Below are positions 1-6,168 of a stretch of 11,295 nucleotides of DNA, one piece after another. The stretch covers positions 3,862 through 15,156 of the forward strand of contig DNJM01000059.1 of NCBI GenBank assembly GCA_003489085.1. Direction: 5' to 3'. A program made the translations under genes and the position numbers. Below the pieces are notes generated by a model. The model was not told the DNA's origin and did not search any database. It saw nothing but the letters and a program-made list of their open reading frames with translations. The DNA is from Lachnospiraceae bacterium. GTDB lineage: Bacteria; Bacillota; Clostridia; Lachnospirales; Lachnospiraceae. Position 1 is the first letter of the stretch; each line of letters begins with the position of its first letter.

Positions 1-56
1 GACGCTGCGCTGGCCTCGGGGTGTAGGGTGAGCCTGGGACCTGGAATGGTCTGGGG

Positions 57-188
57 GCATAAGCCATGTAGCCTCAATGCGCGGAGCGCATTTCGGTCAC
101 GGGCTGCGCCCTATAAAATCATCTAAAAGAAGCTGCTTATGTGCGAGCACAACGCTGCTTCTTTTAGATGATTTTGCATGGCTTATGC
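57..188. repeat. Nested inverted-repeat element, possible structured RNA or MITE/REP-like repeat
   Basis: A perfect 12-bp inverted repeat, GCATAAGCCATG at 57-68 and CATGGCTTATGC at 177-188, encloses three further hairpins. These are AATGCGC/GCGCATT (76-82 with 86-92, loop GGA), GGGC/GCCC (101-104 with 108-111, loop TGC), and a 19-bp perfect stem (115-133 with 157-175). Folded, this is a closing stem with three arms around a multibranch junction. G-T wobble pairs could extend the closing stem outward by up to three pairs. The inner arm alone would suffice as a terminator, so the outer stem and the two small GC hairpins need another explanation. A small non-autonomous repeat or a structured RNA are the two readings I favour; copy number in the host genome is unknown to me. 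The 56 bases to its left are GC-rich and hold no recognisable gene. Confidence 0.6.
115..175. terminator. Long perfect hairpin, probable bidirectional terminator
   Basis: AAAATCATCTAAAAGAAGC (115-133) is exactly complementary to 157-175. After one T-T mismatch the helix continues for two pairs (135-136 with 154-155). A small apical stem (140-143 with 148-151) closes on loop CGAG. The stem base is A-rich on the left and T-rich on the right, so a U-tract follows the helix on either strand. It lies upstream of the rluF promoter and probably ends transcription of a gene left of the window. It is also the innermost arm of the larger 57-188 repeat. Confidence 0.65.
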
Positions 189-235
189 TTTGCGTGTACA
201 TTATACCAGAATCTTGGGGGGATTGCATCTATGCG

Positions 236-264
236 TTGACTTTTTTTTGAGGAAACAGTATGAT
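236..264 (+). promoter_or_regulatory. Sigma-A promoter of the rluF-ligA-trx operon
   Basis: The -35 box TTGACT (236-241) is separated by exactly 17 bases from the -10 box TATGAT (259-264); each matches consensus at five of six positions. Transcription should start near base 271. This decides the rluF start: ATG codons at 260 and 263 lie inside the -10 box, while ATG 293 lies downstream of GGGGAGG (280-286). Confidence 0.8.
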
Positions 265-292
265 GGAGAAAGGAAAGTTGGGGAGGAAGAGG

Positions 293-1117
293 ATGGGACA
301 GATACGTCTGAATAAGTTTCTGGCGCAGTCGGGGGTATGTTCGCGGAGAGAGGCGGACAGGCTGATTGCGGAGGGAAGAGTGACGGTGGACGGGAGAACG
401 GCGCAGGTTGGCATGAGTGTCAGTGAGGAGCAGGAGGTACGGGTCGGGAAAAAGATCGTGCAGGCGCAGGAACAACCGGTTTTTCTGGCGGTGAATAAGC
501 CGGTGGGAATCGTTTGTACGGAAGAAAAAAGGGAGAGGGATAGTATTATCCGTTTCCTGAATTATCCGGTGCGGATTACTTATATAGGACGTCTGGATAA
601 GGATTCTGAGGGACTGCTTCTGATGACGAATCAGGGTGATGTGATCAATAAAATGATGCGGTCCGGCAACCGGCACGAGAAGGAATATGAAGTGACGGTA
701 GACAAGCCTGTGACGGATGCGTTCTGCCGGGCAATGGCCGGTGGGGTGCACATTCTGGATACCATAACAAGGTCCTGTACAGTGGAAAAGACAGGAAAAT
801 ATAAGTTCCGGATCATTTTGACACAGGGGCTGAACCGACAGATACGCAGGATGTGTGAGGCATTGGGATATCATGTTGCGGCACTGAAGAGGGTGCGGAT
901 CATGAATATTGAGCTGGGAGATCTGCAGACGGGAGCGTATCGGGAGCTGACGGAGGAGGAGCTGGCAGAGCTTTTTGCCCGGATCAGAAATTCTTCCAAT
1001 GCCCCGGTTATGGACGAAAAAGCAGTCTGTGAACAGAGAGAGATTCACAGAAGGCTCAGTAAACTGCAGAAAAGCGATAAGAAAAAGGAAAAGCAACGGA
1101 GTGGAAACAGATGGTAG
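293..1117 (+). CDS. rluF: 23S rRNA pseudouridine synthase, RluF type (RsuA/RluB/E/F family)
   Basis: The 274-residue product isomerises a uridine in 23S rRNA to pseudouridine; the E. coli RluF target is U2604. An S4 RNA-binding domain fills about residues 2-60 (IRLNKFLAQSG, then SRREADRLI). The catalytic domain follows, with the family motif GRLDKDSEG placing the catalytic Asp at residue 102, then HEKEYEVTVDKP and QGLNRQIRRM near 178-187. The HEKEY and QGLNRQIRRMCE segments resemble RluF more than RluB or RsuA. The C-terminus is a short, basic, low-complexity tail, as in RluF. ATG 293 is chosen because it has GGGGAGG six bases upstream and because the in-frame ATGs at 260 and 263 fall inside the promoter -10 box. 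The gene overlaps ligA by seven bases, which suggests translational coupling. Function is well supported; the exact target uridine is inferred. Confidence 0.9.
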   Translation: MGQIRLNKFLAQSGVCSRREADRLIAEGRVTVDGRTAQVGMSVSEEQEVRVGKKIVQAQEQPVFLAVNKPVGIVCTEEKRERDSIIRFLNYPVRITYIGRLDKDSEGLLLMTNQGDVINKMMRSGNRHEKEYEVTVDKPVTDAFCRAMAGGVHILDTITRSCTVEKTGKYKFRIILTQGLNRQIRRMCEALGYHVAALKRVRIMNIELGDLQTGAYRELTEEELAELFARIRNSSNAPVMDEKAVCEQREIHRRLSKLQKSDKKKEKQRSGNRW

Positions 1118-3069
1118 AGAAGAGAAGAAGGATGGAAGAACTGGTCACCCTTCTAAATGAGGCTGGACGGGCGTATTATCAGGAAGCAGCGGAGATTATG
1201 AGTAATCAGAAATACGATCAGCTGTATGATGAGCTTGTGGAACTGGAAAAGGAGCTGGGGATTACGCTGGCGGCCAGCCCGACGGCGCATGTAGGCTATG
1301 AAGTAGTGAGTGAGCTCCCGAAGGAGCGGCACGAGAGCCCGATGCTGTCACTGGATAAGACGAAGGATGTGGATCGGCTCAGGGAATTTCTGGGACATCA
1401 GAAGGCTTTGATTTCCTGGAAGCTGGACGGACTTACGATCGTGCTGACCTACCGGGACGGCGCTCTGTATAAGGCGGTTACCCGTGGAAATGGCGAAGTC
1501 GGAGAGGTTGTAACGAATAATGCCAGTGTATTTCAGAATATTCCGCTTAAGATCGCTTATACCGGCGAGCTGATTCTGCGCGGCGAGGCAGTGATTGGTT
1601 ACCGTGAGTTTGAACGGATTAATGCAGAGATTGAAGATGTGGATGCGAAATATAAGAATCCCAGAAATCTTTGCAGCGGCAGTGTCCGTCAATTGAATAA
1701 TGAAGTGACGGCAAGACGGAAGGTAAAGTTTTTTGCATTTACACTGGTACAGGCGGCGGATATAGATTTTGGAAATTCCAGGAAGAATCAGATGGAATGG
1801 CTGAAAGCACAGGGATTTGAGGTGGTAGAATACCATGAAGTAACCGCGGAGACGATTGCGGAGGAAGTAGAATGGTTTTCTAAGAAAATTGTAGAGAATG
1901 ATTTTCCATCGGATGGGCTGGTTCTGACCTATGACGACATTGCCTATGGACAGTCACTGGGCCGGACGGCAAAGTTTCCCAGAGATTCTTTTGCATTCAA
2001 ATGGGCAGATGAGCTACGGGAAACAACATTGAAAGAGATTGAATGGTCTCCGTCCAGAACCGGTCTGATCAATCCGGTAGCCATATTTGAACCGGTGGAG
2101 CTGGAAGGGACGACAGTCAGCCGGGCCAGTGTGCATAATATCAGTATTATGGAAGAACTGGAGCTGGGAATCGGTGACACTATTCAGGTTTATAAGGCGA
2201 ATATGATTATCCCGCAGATTGCGGAGAATCTGACACGCAGCGGAGTCAAAGATATCCCGAAAGCCTGTCCGGTCTGTGGAGGAGAGACACAGATCCGGCA
2301 GCTGTCCGGAACGAAAACCTTATACTGTACGAATCCGGATTGCCAGGCAAAGCATCTGAAAGCATTTGCACTCTTTGTCAGCAGGGATGCCCTGAATATT
2401 GACGGACTTTCAGAGGCAACGCTGGAGAAATTTATCGGGCATGGATATATCCGGGAATTCGCAGATATTTTTCATTTGGATCGATATGCAGATGAGATCC
2501 GCGGTATGGAAGGATTTGGGGAAAAGTCTTATCAGAATCTGATGGCCAGTGTAGAGAAGGCGCGGACAACAACACTCCCAAGGGTACTGTATGGACTGGG
2601 AATTGCAGGGGTCGGACTGGCGAATGCCAAGCTGATCTGCCGGGAGCTTCAGTATGATCTGGAGAAAATTTTTACGGCTTCGGAAGAGGAGCTTGCACAG
2701 ATCGATGGTATCGGCCCGGTGATTGCAGGAGCTGTTGCAGAACACTTTAGAAATCCGGTCAATGTAGAGCGGGTGGAACGGCTGATGAAAGAGTTGACGG
2801 TGCCGGGAGAAAAAGAAGAAACCGGTAATCAGATATTTAAAGGGATGAATTTCGTAGTAACGGGAAGCGTACATCATTTTGCCAACCGGAATGAAATAAA
2901 AGAGAAGGTAGAGAGCCTGGGAGGCAAGGTCACAGGTTCCGTAACCAGTAAGACGAATTATTTAATTAATAATGATACAGAATCGACTTCATCCAAGAAT
3001 AAGAAGGCAAGAGAACTTGGTATACCGGTGATTTCCGAGGATGAATTCCTGAAATTATGTGAAAGCTAA
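1111..3069 (+). CDS. ligA: NAD-dependent DNA ligase LigA, divergent
   Basis: This 652-residue protein has the full bacterial LigA architecture and normal length. It should seal nicks using NAD+, releasing NMN. Domain Ia (about 10-50) includes AYYQE and KYDQLYDEL. The nucleotidyltransferase domain has the nucleophile Lys104 in KLDG, Glu159 in RGE, Asp268 in DGLVL and Lys297 in FAFKW. The OB fold includes EGTTVSRASVHN (332-343). A four-Cys zinc site follows (C386, C389, C406, C411), then helix-hairpin-helix repeats (about 430-550) and a C-terminal BRCT domain (about 574-652). Several normally conserved positions differ: Ser102 and Thr273 where LigA usually has Glu and Lys, Asn32 for a domain Ia Asp, TRGNG for TRGDG, and KANMIIP for KAGDIIP. 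The reading frame is intact and all domains are present, so I read it as functional. ATG 1111 has GGAGTGG (1098-1104) six bases upstream; ATG 1132 is a weaker alternative. Confidence 0.93.
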   Translation: MVEKRRRMEELVTLLNEAGRAYYQEAAEIMSNQKYDQLYDELVELEKELGITLAASPTAHVGYEVVSELPKERHESPMLSLDKTKDVDRLREFLGHQKALISWKLDGLTIVLTYRDGALYKAVTRGNGEVGEVVTNNASVFQNIPLKIAYTGELILRGEAVIGYREFERINAEIEDVDAKYKNPRNLCSGSVRQLNNEVTARRKVKFFAFTLVQAADIDFGNSRKNQMEWLKAQGFEVVEYHEVTAETIAEEVEWFSKKIVENDFPSDGLVLTYDDIAYGQSLGRTAKFPRDSFAFKWADELRETTLKEIEWSPSRTGLINPVAIFEPVELEGTTVSRASVHNISIMEELELGIGDTIQVYKANMIIPQIAENLTRSGVKDIPKACPVCGGETQIRQLSGTKTLYCTNPDCQAKHLKAFALFVSRDALNIDGLSEATLEKFIGHGYIREFADIFHLDRYADEIRGMEGFGEKSYQNLMASVEKARTTTLPRVLYGLGIAGVGLANAKLICRELQYDLEKIFTASEEELAQIDGIGPVIAGAVAEHFRNPVNVERVERLMKELTVPGEKEETGNQIFKGMNFVVTGSVHHFANRNEIKEKVESLGGKVTGSVTSKTNYLINNDTESTSSKNKKARELGIPVISEDEFLKLCES

Positions 3070-3101
3070 TAAAAAATTAATGATAGTAAGGAGGAGCTGA
3101 G

Positions 3102-3422
3102 ATGGCAGTATTACATTTTACAAATCAGACATTTGAACAGGAGGTATTACAGTCCGATATCCCGGTACTGGTGGATTTCTGGGCAGAGTGGTGCGGACCA
3201 TGCCAGGCATTCGGCCCGGTTTTGGAAGCAGTAGCACCGAAGTATGAAGGAAAAGTGAAGATCGGAAAGGTAAATGTGGACGAGGAAAGAGAATTGGCCA
3301 GAAAATACCGGATCTTCAGTATTCCGACGGTTGTGATCATTCAGAACGGAGAAGTCAAGGTACAGAATACCGGTCTGATGAGCGAAGCACAGACAGAAGC
3401 GATGATCGCAAAGGTGCTGTAA
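3102..3422 (+). CDS. trxA: Thioredoxin
   Basis: A 106-residue single-domain thioredoxin, the usual length for TrxA, with no signal peptide and therefore cytosolic. The active site WCGPC gives Cys31 and Cys34. The conserved Asp24-Phe25-Trp26 segment precedes it, and the cis-proline is Pro75 in FSIPT. It reduces protein disulfides and is recharged by thioredoxin reductase, which is not in this window. CGPCQAF replaces the more common CGPCKM, and the region after the cis-Pro (QNGEVKVQNTG) is less typical than FKNG...VG, so this may be one of several thioredoxins in the genome. The start is supported by AAGGAGG (3088-3094), seven bases before the ATG. It lies 32 bases after ligA with no visible promoter between them and is followed at once by a strong terminator, making it the last gene of the rluF-ligA operon. 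Confidence 0.93.
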   Translation: MAVLHFTNQTFEQEVLQSDIPVLVDFWAEWCGPCQAFGPVLEAVAPKYEGKVKIGKVNVDEERELARKYRIFSIPTVVIIQNGEVKVQNTGLMSEAQTEAMIAKVL

Positions 3423-3444
3423 AGAAAGTTTTCAGAAGACGAAG

Positions 3445-3483
3445 AAACTGCTGCATGAGTAGAGCTCGTGCGGCAGTTTTTTT
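3445..3483 (+). terminator. Rho-independent terminator after trxA
   Basis: AAACTGCTGCATGAG (3445-3459) pairs along 15 positions, two of them G-T wobbles, with CTCGTGCGGCAGTTT (3465-3479) around loop TAGAG. A T-run at 3477-3483 follows. It closes the rluF-ligA-trxA operon and separates it from the clpX promoter, which begins 14 bases downstream. Confidence 0.9.
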
Positions 3484-3496
3484 AGAAAAACTTCAC

Positions 3497-3525
3497 TTTA
3501 CGGACTTCATTTCCTACTGTATAAT
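3497..3525 (+). promoter_or_regulatory. Sigma-A promoter of the clpX-type operon
   Basis: The -10 box is a perfect TATAAT (3520-3525). Seventeen bases upstream is TTTACG (3497-3502), matching TTGACA at four of six positions. Transcription should start near 3532. That excludes upstream in-frame start codons such as ATG 3527 and points to GTG 3557 as the start of the gene that follows. Confidence 0.8.
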
Positions 3526-3556
3526 GATGTCATACATAAGAAGGGTGGTTGATGAA

Positions 3557-4996
3557 GTGTCAGAACAGGATTATGTAGAAAGCAATGAGGTAGAAGAGAT
3601 AGAGGATACAGAGGTCGCAGATACCGGGAATGTGGAAAAGAAGTCCGATGATACAGGAGAGTATGAGAAGGTTTGCTTCCTGTGCCACCGTCCGGAGAGT
3701 ATCGCAGGAAAAATGATCGAATTGCCGACACATATGTGCGTTTGTTCGGATTGTATGCAAAAAAGCTTTGATATGATGAACCATGGGCAGATTGATCTTA
3801 GTCAGCTGATGAATATACCAGGAGTACAGGTGCTGAATATGTCTGATCTGGAAAATATGATTCCACAGCAGCAGAAGGTAAAGAAGAAGAAACCGAAAGA
3901 TAAAAAAGAACCTGCTTTGGATCTGAAGAAGATTCCGGCTCCGCATAAGATCAAGGCGAAGCTGGACGAGTATGTGGTGGGGCAGGAGTATGCCAAAAAG
4001 GCAATATCCGTAGCCGTATATAATCATTATAAGCGGGTAGCGACCGACACTATGGATGAAATAGAGATTGAGAAGTCCAATATGCTGATGATAGGGCCGA
4101 CCGGAAGCGGTAAGACGTATCTGGTGAAGACACTGGCGAAACTGTTGGATGTGCCGCTTGCGATTACAGATGCGACTTCACTTACCGAGGCCGGTTATAT
4201 CGGAGATGATATCGAAAGCGTGGTATCCAAGCTGTTGGCTGCAGCGGACAACGATGTGGAGAAAGCGGAGCAGGGAATTATTTTCATCGATGAGATTGAC
4301 AAGATTGCCAAGAAAAAGAATACGAATCAGAGAGATGTCAGCGGAGAAAGCGTACAGCAGGGTATGTTGAAGCTTCTGGAAGGGGCTGAAGTAGAGGTAC
4401 CGGTAGGAGCAAACAGTAAGAATGCAATGGTACCGCTCACAACGGTGAATACGAAGAACATTCTGTTTATCTGCGGCGGTGCATTTCCGGATCTGGAACA
4501 GATCATTAAGGAACGTCTGAATAAACAGTCTTCCATGGGATTTATTGCAGATCTGAAAGATAAATATGACCATGAAAAGAATCTGATTTCTAAAGTAGAG
4601 GTGGAAGATCTGCGAAACTTTGGAATGATTCCGGAATTCCTGGGACGTCTTCCGATTGTATTTACGTTAAATGGTCTGGACGAGGATATGCTGGTACAGA
4701 TTCTGAAGGAACCGAAAAATGCAATCCTGAAGCAGTATCAGAAGCTGTTGGCTCTGGATGAAGTGAAGCTGAACTTTGATGAGGATGCGCTGCATGCCAT
4801 TGCGGAAAAGGCGATGAAGAAAGATACCGGAGCCAGAGCGCTTCGGGCAATTATTGAGGAATTCATGCTGGATATTATGTATGAGATTCCGAAGGATGAC
4901 AATATTGGGCAGGTAACGATTACCCGTGCTTATATTGAAGGAACAGGCGGTCCGGTGATTACGCTGAGAGGACAGGAGACATTACCGGGGTATTAG
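3557..4996 (+). CDS. clpX: ClpX-type AAA+ protein unfoldase, divergent paralogue-like
   Basis: A 479-residue AAA+ unfoldase of the ClpX family, expected to form hexamers that unfold proteins, classically for ClpP. An acidic N-terminal extension of about 38 residues precedes a ClpX-type zinc domain (C40, C43, C63, C66, with an extra C61). A long lysine-rich linker follows (KVKKKKPKDKKE near 107-118). The AAA+ core has Walker A GPTGSGKT (180-187), pore loop GYIG (213-216), Walker B IIFIDEID (241-248), EFLGR with the arginine finger (360-364) and sensor 2 GAR (425-427). Departures from canonical ClpX are SKN where the RKH loop should be, and MGF (327-329) at the ClpP-docking IGF loop. The start is GTG 3557: AAGGGTGGT (3541-3549) lies seven bases upstream and the promoter excludes earlier starts. 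No clpP is adjacent. The family is certain; whether this is the main ClpX or a second copy is not. Confidence 0.9.
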   Translation: MSEQDYVESNEVEEIEDTEVADTGNVEKKSDDTGEYEKVCFLCHRPESIAGKMIELPTHMCVCSDCMQKSFDMMNHGQIDLSQLMNIPGVQVLNMSDLENMIPQQQKVKKKKPKDKKEPALDLKKIPAPHKIKAKLDEYVVGQEYAKKAISVAVYNHYKRVATDTMDEIEIEKSNMLMIGPTGSGKTYLVKTLAKLLDVPLAITDATSLTEAGYIGDDIESVVSKLLAAADNDVEKAEQGIIFIDEIDKIAKKKNTNQRDVSGESVQQGMLKLLEGAEVEVPVGANSKNAMVPLTTVNTKNILFICGGAFPDLEQIIKERLNKQSSMGFIADLKDKYDHEKNLISKVEVEDLRNFGMIPEFLGRLPIVFTLNGLDEDMLVQILKEPKNAILKQYQKLLALDEVKLNFDEDALHAIAEKAMKKDTGARALRAIIEEFMLDIMYEIPKDDNIGQVTITRAYIEGTGGPVITLRGQETLPGY

Positions 4997-4997
4997 G

Positions 4998-5057
4998 ATG
5001 GAAAGTCTGTTTCGGGAACTTACTAAAAAGAAAAATGAAAAGGAGTGGTCAAAATGA
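4998..5057 (+). CDS. Possible 19-residue coupled small ORF
   Basis: An ATG lies one base after the clpX stop codon and opens a 19-codon frame, MESLFRELTKKKNEKEWSK. Its TGA overlaps the ATG of the next gene as ATGA. The stop-start arrangement on both sides is what translational reinitiation would produce. Against it, only a weak GGGG (4987-4990) could serve as ribosome binding site, the peptide matches nothing I recognise, and its length is compatible with chance. It could equally be untranslated spacer. Confidence 0.2.
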   Translation: MESLFRELTKKKNEKEWSK

Positions 5058-5626
5058 AGTTTACATTGGAAGATCTGGAACAGCTGGGGCGTCGGGTTGC
5101 CGATACATTGACAGAGGCAGCGGATACAGTTGGCAAGAAGACAGAAGAAGTGATCGAAGTACAGAAGATACGGAGTCAGATCAGTATGCTTCGCAGAGAG
5201 AATGAGAAGGCATTTCAGGATATGGGAAGAATACTGTATACAAAATATCAGGACGGCGAAAGTGTAGATCCGTCTTGCGCCGCGCTTTGTGAAGAAATCG
5301 AGAAGCACATGGAAGCGATAGAGGAATATGAGAAGAAGCTGGTAGAACTGCGCGGAAAGGGATTCTGCAAGGAATGCCAGACACCGCTTTCAAAGGGAAT
5401 GGCATATTGTCCGACCTGCGGTGCCAAGGTAGAGAATGAAGAAGAACCTGCGGAAGAGGATATTTTTGAATCCGAAAGTATTTTTGAAGAAGAGACCGAA
5501 GAGAAAGCAGAGGAGACTGTTGTATTTCCGGAGGAAATGGAAGAGCAGCATGAGCCTGCTAAGGAGGTCGAAGAGGATCTGGAAGATCTGGTAGACTCTC
5601 TGGAAGGAAAAGAAGGAGAGGTCTAA
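5054..5626 (+). CDS. Coiled-coil and zinc-ribbon protein of unknown function
   Basis: A 190-residue soluble protein that I cannot assign to a pathway. Residues 1-100 are strongly helical and charged, with heptad-like spacing, and probably form a coiled coil or helical bundle. A zinc ribbon follows, with C105, C108, C119 and C122 (CKEC and CPTC around a short knuckle). The rest, from about 127, is highly acidic, Glu-rich and probably disordered. No signal peptide or membrane segment is visible. The start is ATG 5054 with AAAAGGAG (5038-5045) eight bases upstream; GTG 5045 overlaps that ribosome binding site and is less likely. The stop codon directly abuts the ATG of the following lspA-like gene, and clpX ends 57 bases before it, so it is the middle gene of that operon. 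An adaptor or scaffolding role with the unfoldase is possible, but this rests on position alone. Confidence 0.85.
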   Translation: MKFTLEDLEQLGRRVADTLTEAADTVGKKTEEVIEVQKIRSQISMLRRENEKAFQDMGRILYTKYQDGESVDPSCAALCEEIEKHMEAIEEYEKKLVELRGKGFCKECQTPLSKGMAYCPTCGAKVENEEEPAEEDIFESESIFEEETEEKAEETVVFPEEMEEQHEPAKEVEEDLEDLVDSLEGKEGEV

Positions 5627-6097
5627 ATGTATCTGCTGTTTGCAACGGGATTTGCCGCGCTTATTCTGATTGGTGATCTTCTGATAAAAGAATATGTAGA
5701 AACCCATTTTGAAATCGGGGAAGAGCGGGCTGCACTGGATGGAAAGGTTCTTTTCCGCAGAGTGCATAACAGAGGGCTGGCATTGAATGCTCTGGAAGGG
5801 AAACCGAAACTGGTGAAGACGCTTTCTGCTGCAGCAATGTGTTTCTGTACGGGGATGGCAGCTGCGGTGATGACGCAGAAAGGACATTGGATACGAAAAA
5901 GCGGTTATGTCTGTCTGCTGGCCGGCGCGGCGAGTAATCTGTATGATAGATTTGTCAGAGAGTATGTCGTAGATTATATTGGCCTGAAGACGAAATGGAA
6001 GAAAGTGACCCGTATTACCTTCAATCTTGGAGATGTCTGTATCTTTGCAGGAATACTGACTGTCCTGCTGACTTTTCTGAAAAGTGAAAGAAAGTAA
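5627..6097 (+). CDS. lspA: Signal peptidase II family protein (lipoprotein signal peptidase), divergent
   Basis: A 156-residue inner-membrane aspartic protease of the LspA family, which removes the signal peptide from prolipoproteins after lipidation. Four hydrophobic segments (about 3-20, 64-83, 91-106, 133-151) match LspA topology. The catalytic pair appears to be Asp116 in VVDY and Asp136 in FNLGD. The supporting motif NLYDR (104-108) and an N-x-G-x-A motif (N48, G50, A52) are also present. It differs from the usual consensus: GAASNLYDR replaces GALGNLxDR, NLGD replaces NxAD, and the N-x-G-A-A-F-S motif is degenerate. The start directly follows the stop of the zinc-ribbon gene; AAGGAGAGG (5612-5620) is its ribosome binding site. 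It ends the clpX operon. A genome-typical LspA probably exists elsewhere, so this may be a second, specialised enzyme, which is inference. Confidence 0.82.
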   Translation: MYLLFATGFAALILIGDLLIKEYVETHFEIGEERAALDGKVLFRRVHNRGLALNALEGKPKLVKTLSAAAMCFCTGMAAAVMTQKGHWIRKSGYVCLLAGAASNLYDRFVREYVVDYIGLKTKWKKVTRITFNLGDVCIFAGILTVLLTFLKSERK

Positions 6098-6101
6098 AAG
6101 A

Positions 6102-6142
6102 AAAGGCTGTATGAACCTGAAGCACAGGGGCATACAGCTTTT
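6102..6142. terminator. Bidirectional terminator between convergent genes
   Basis: AAAGGCTGTATG (6102-6113) pairs with CATACAGCTTTT (6131-6142), 12 pairs including one G-T, around a 17-base loop. A short T-run ends the right arm. On the - strand the stem is followed by TTTTCTTTTAC, a better U-tract. It therefore fits termination of both the clpX-lspA operon and the convergent dehydrogenase gene. A second small A/T hairpin (6153-6158 with 6162-6167) sits just past the dehydrogenase stop codon. Confidence 0.75.
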
Positions 6143-6168
6143 GCATATAGAAGGAAAATATTTTTCCG

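Noticed and set aside
1..126. An open frame entering from the left edge and ending at TAA 124-126, which could be the 3' end of a gene.
   Set aside because: Most of it runs through the inverted-repeat element, and its residues (rich in Arg, Ala, Ser and Pro) follow from the GC hairpins. I recognise no protein family in it. A gene ending here cannot be excluded, but nothing supports one.
164..1096. A 310-codon frame on the - strand opposite rluF.
   Set aside because: It is the antisense shadow of rluF: His-, Leu- and Pro-rich with no motifs, while the + strand carries a complete family signature.
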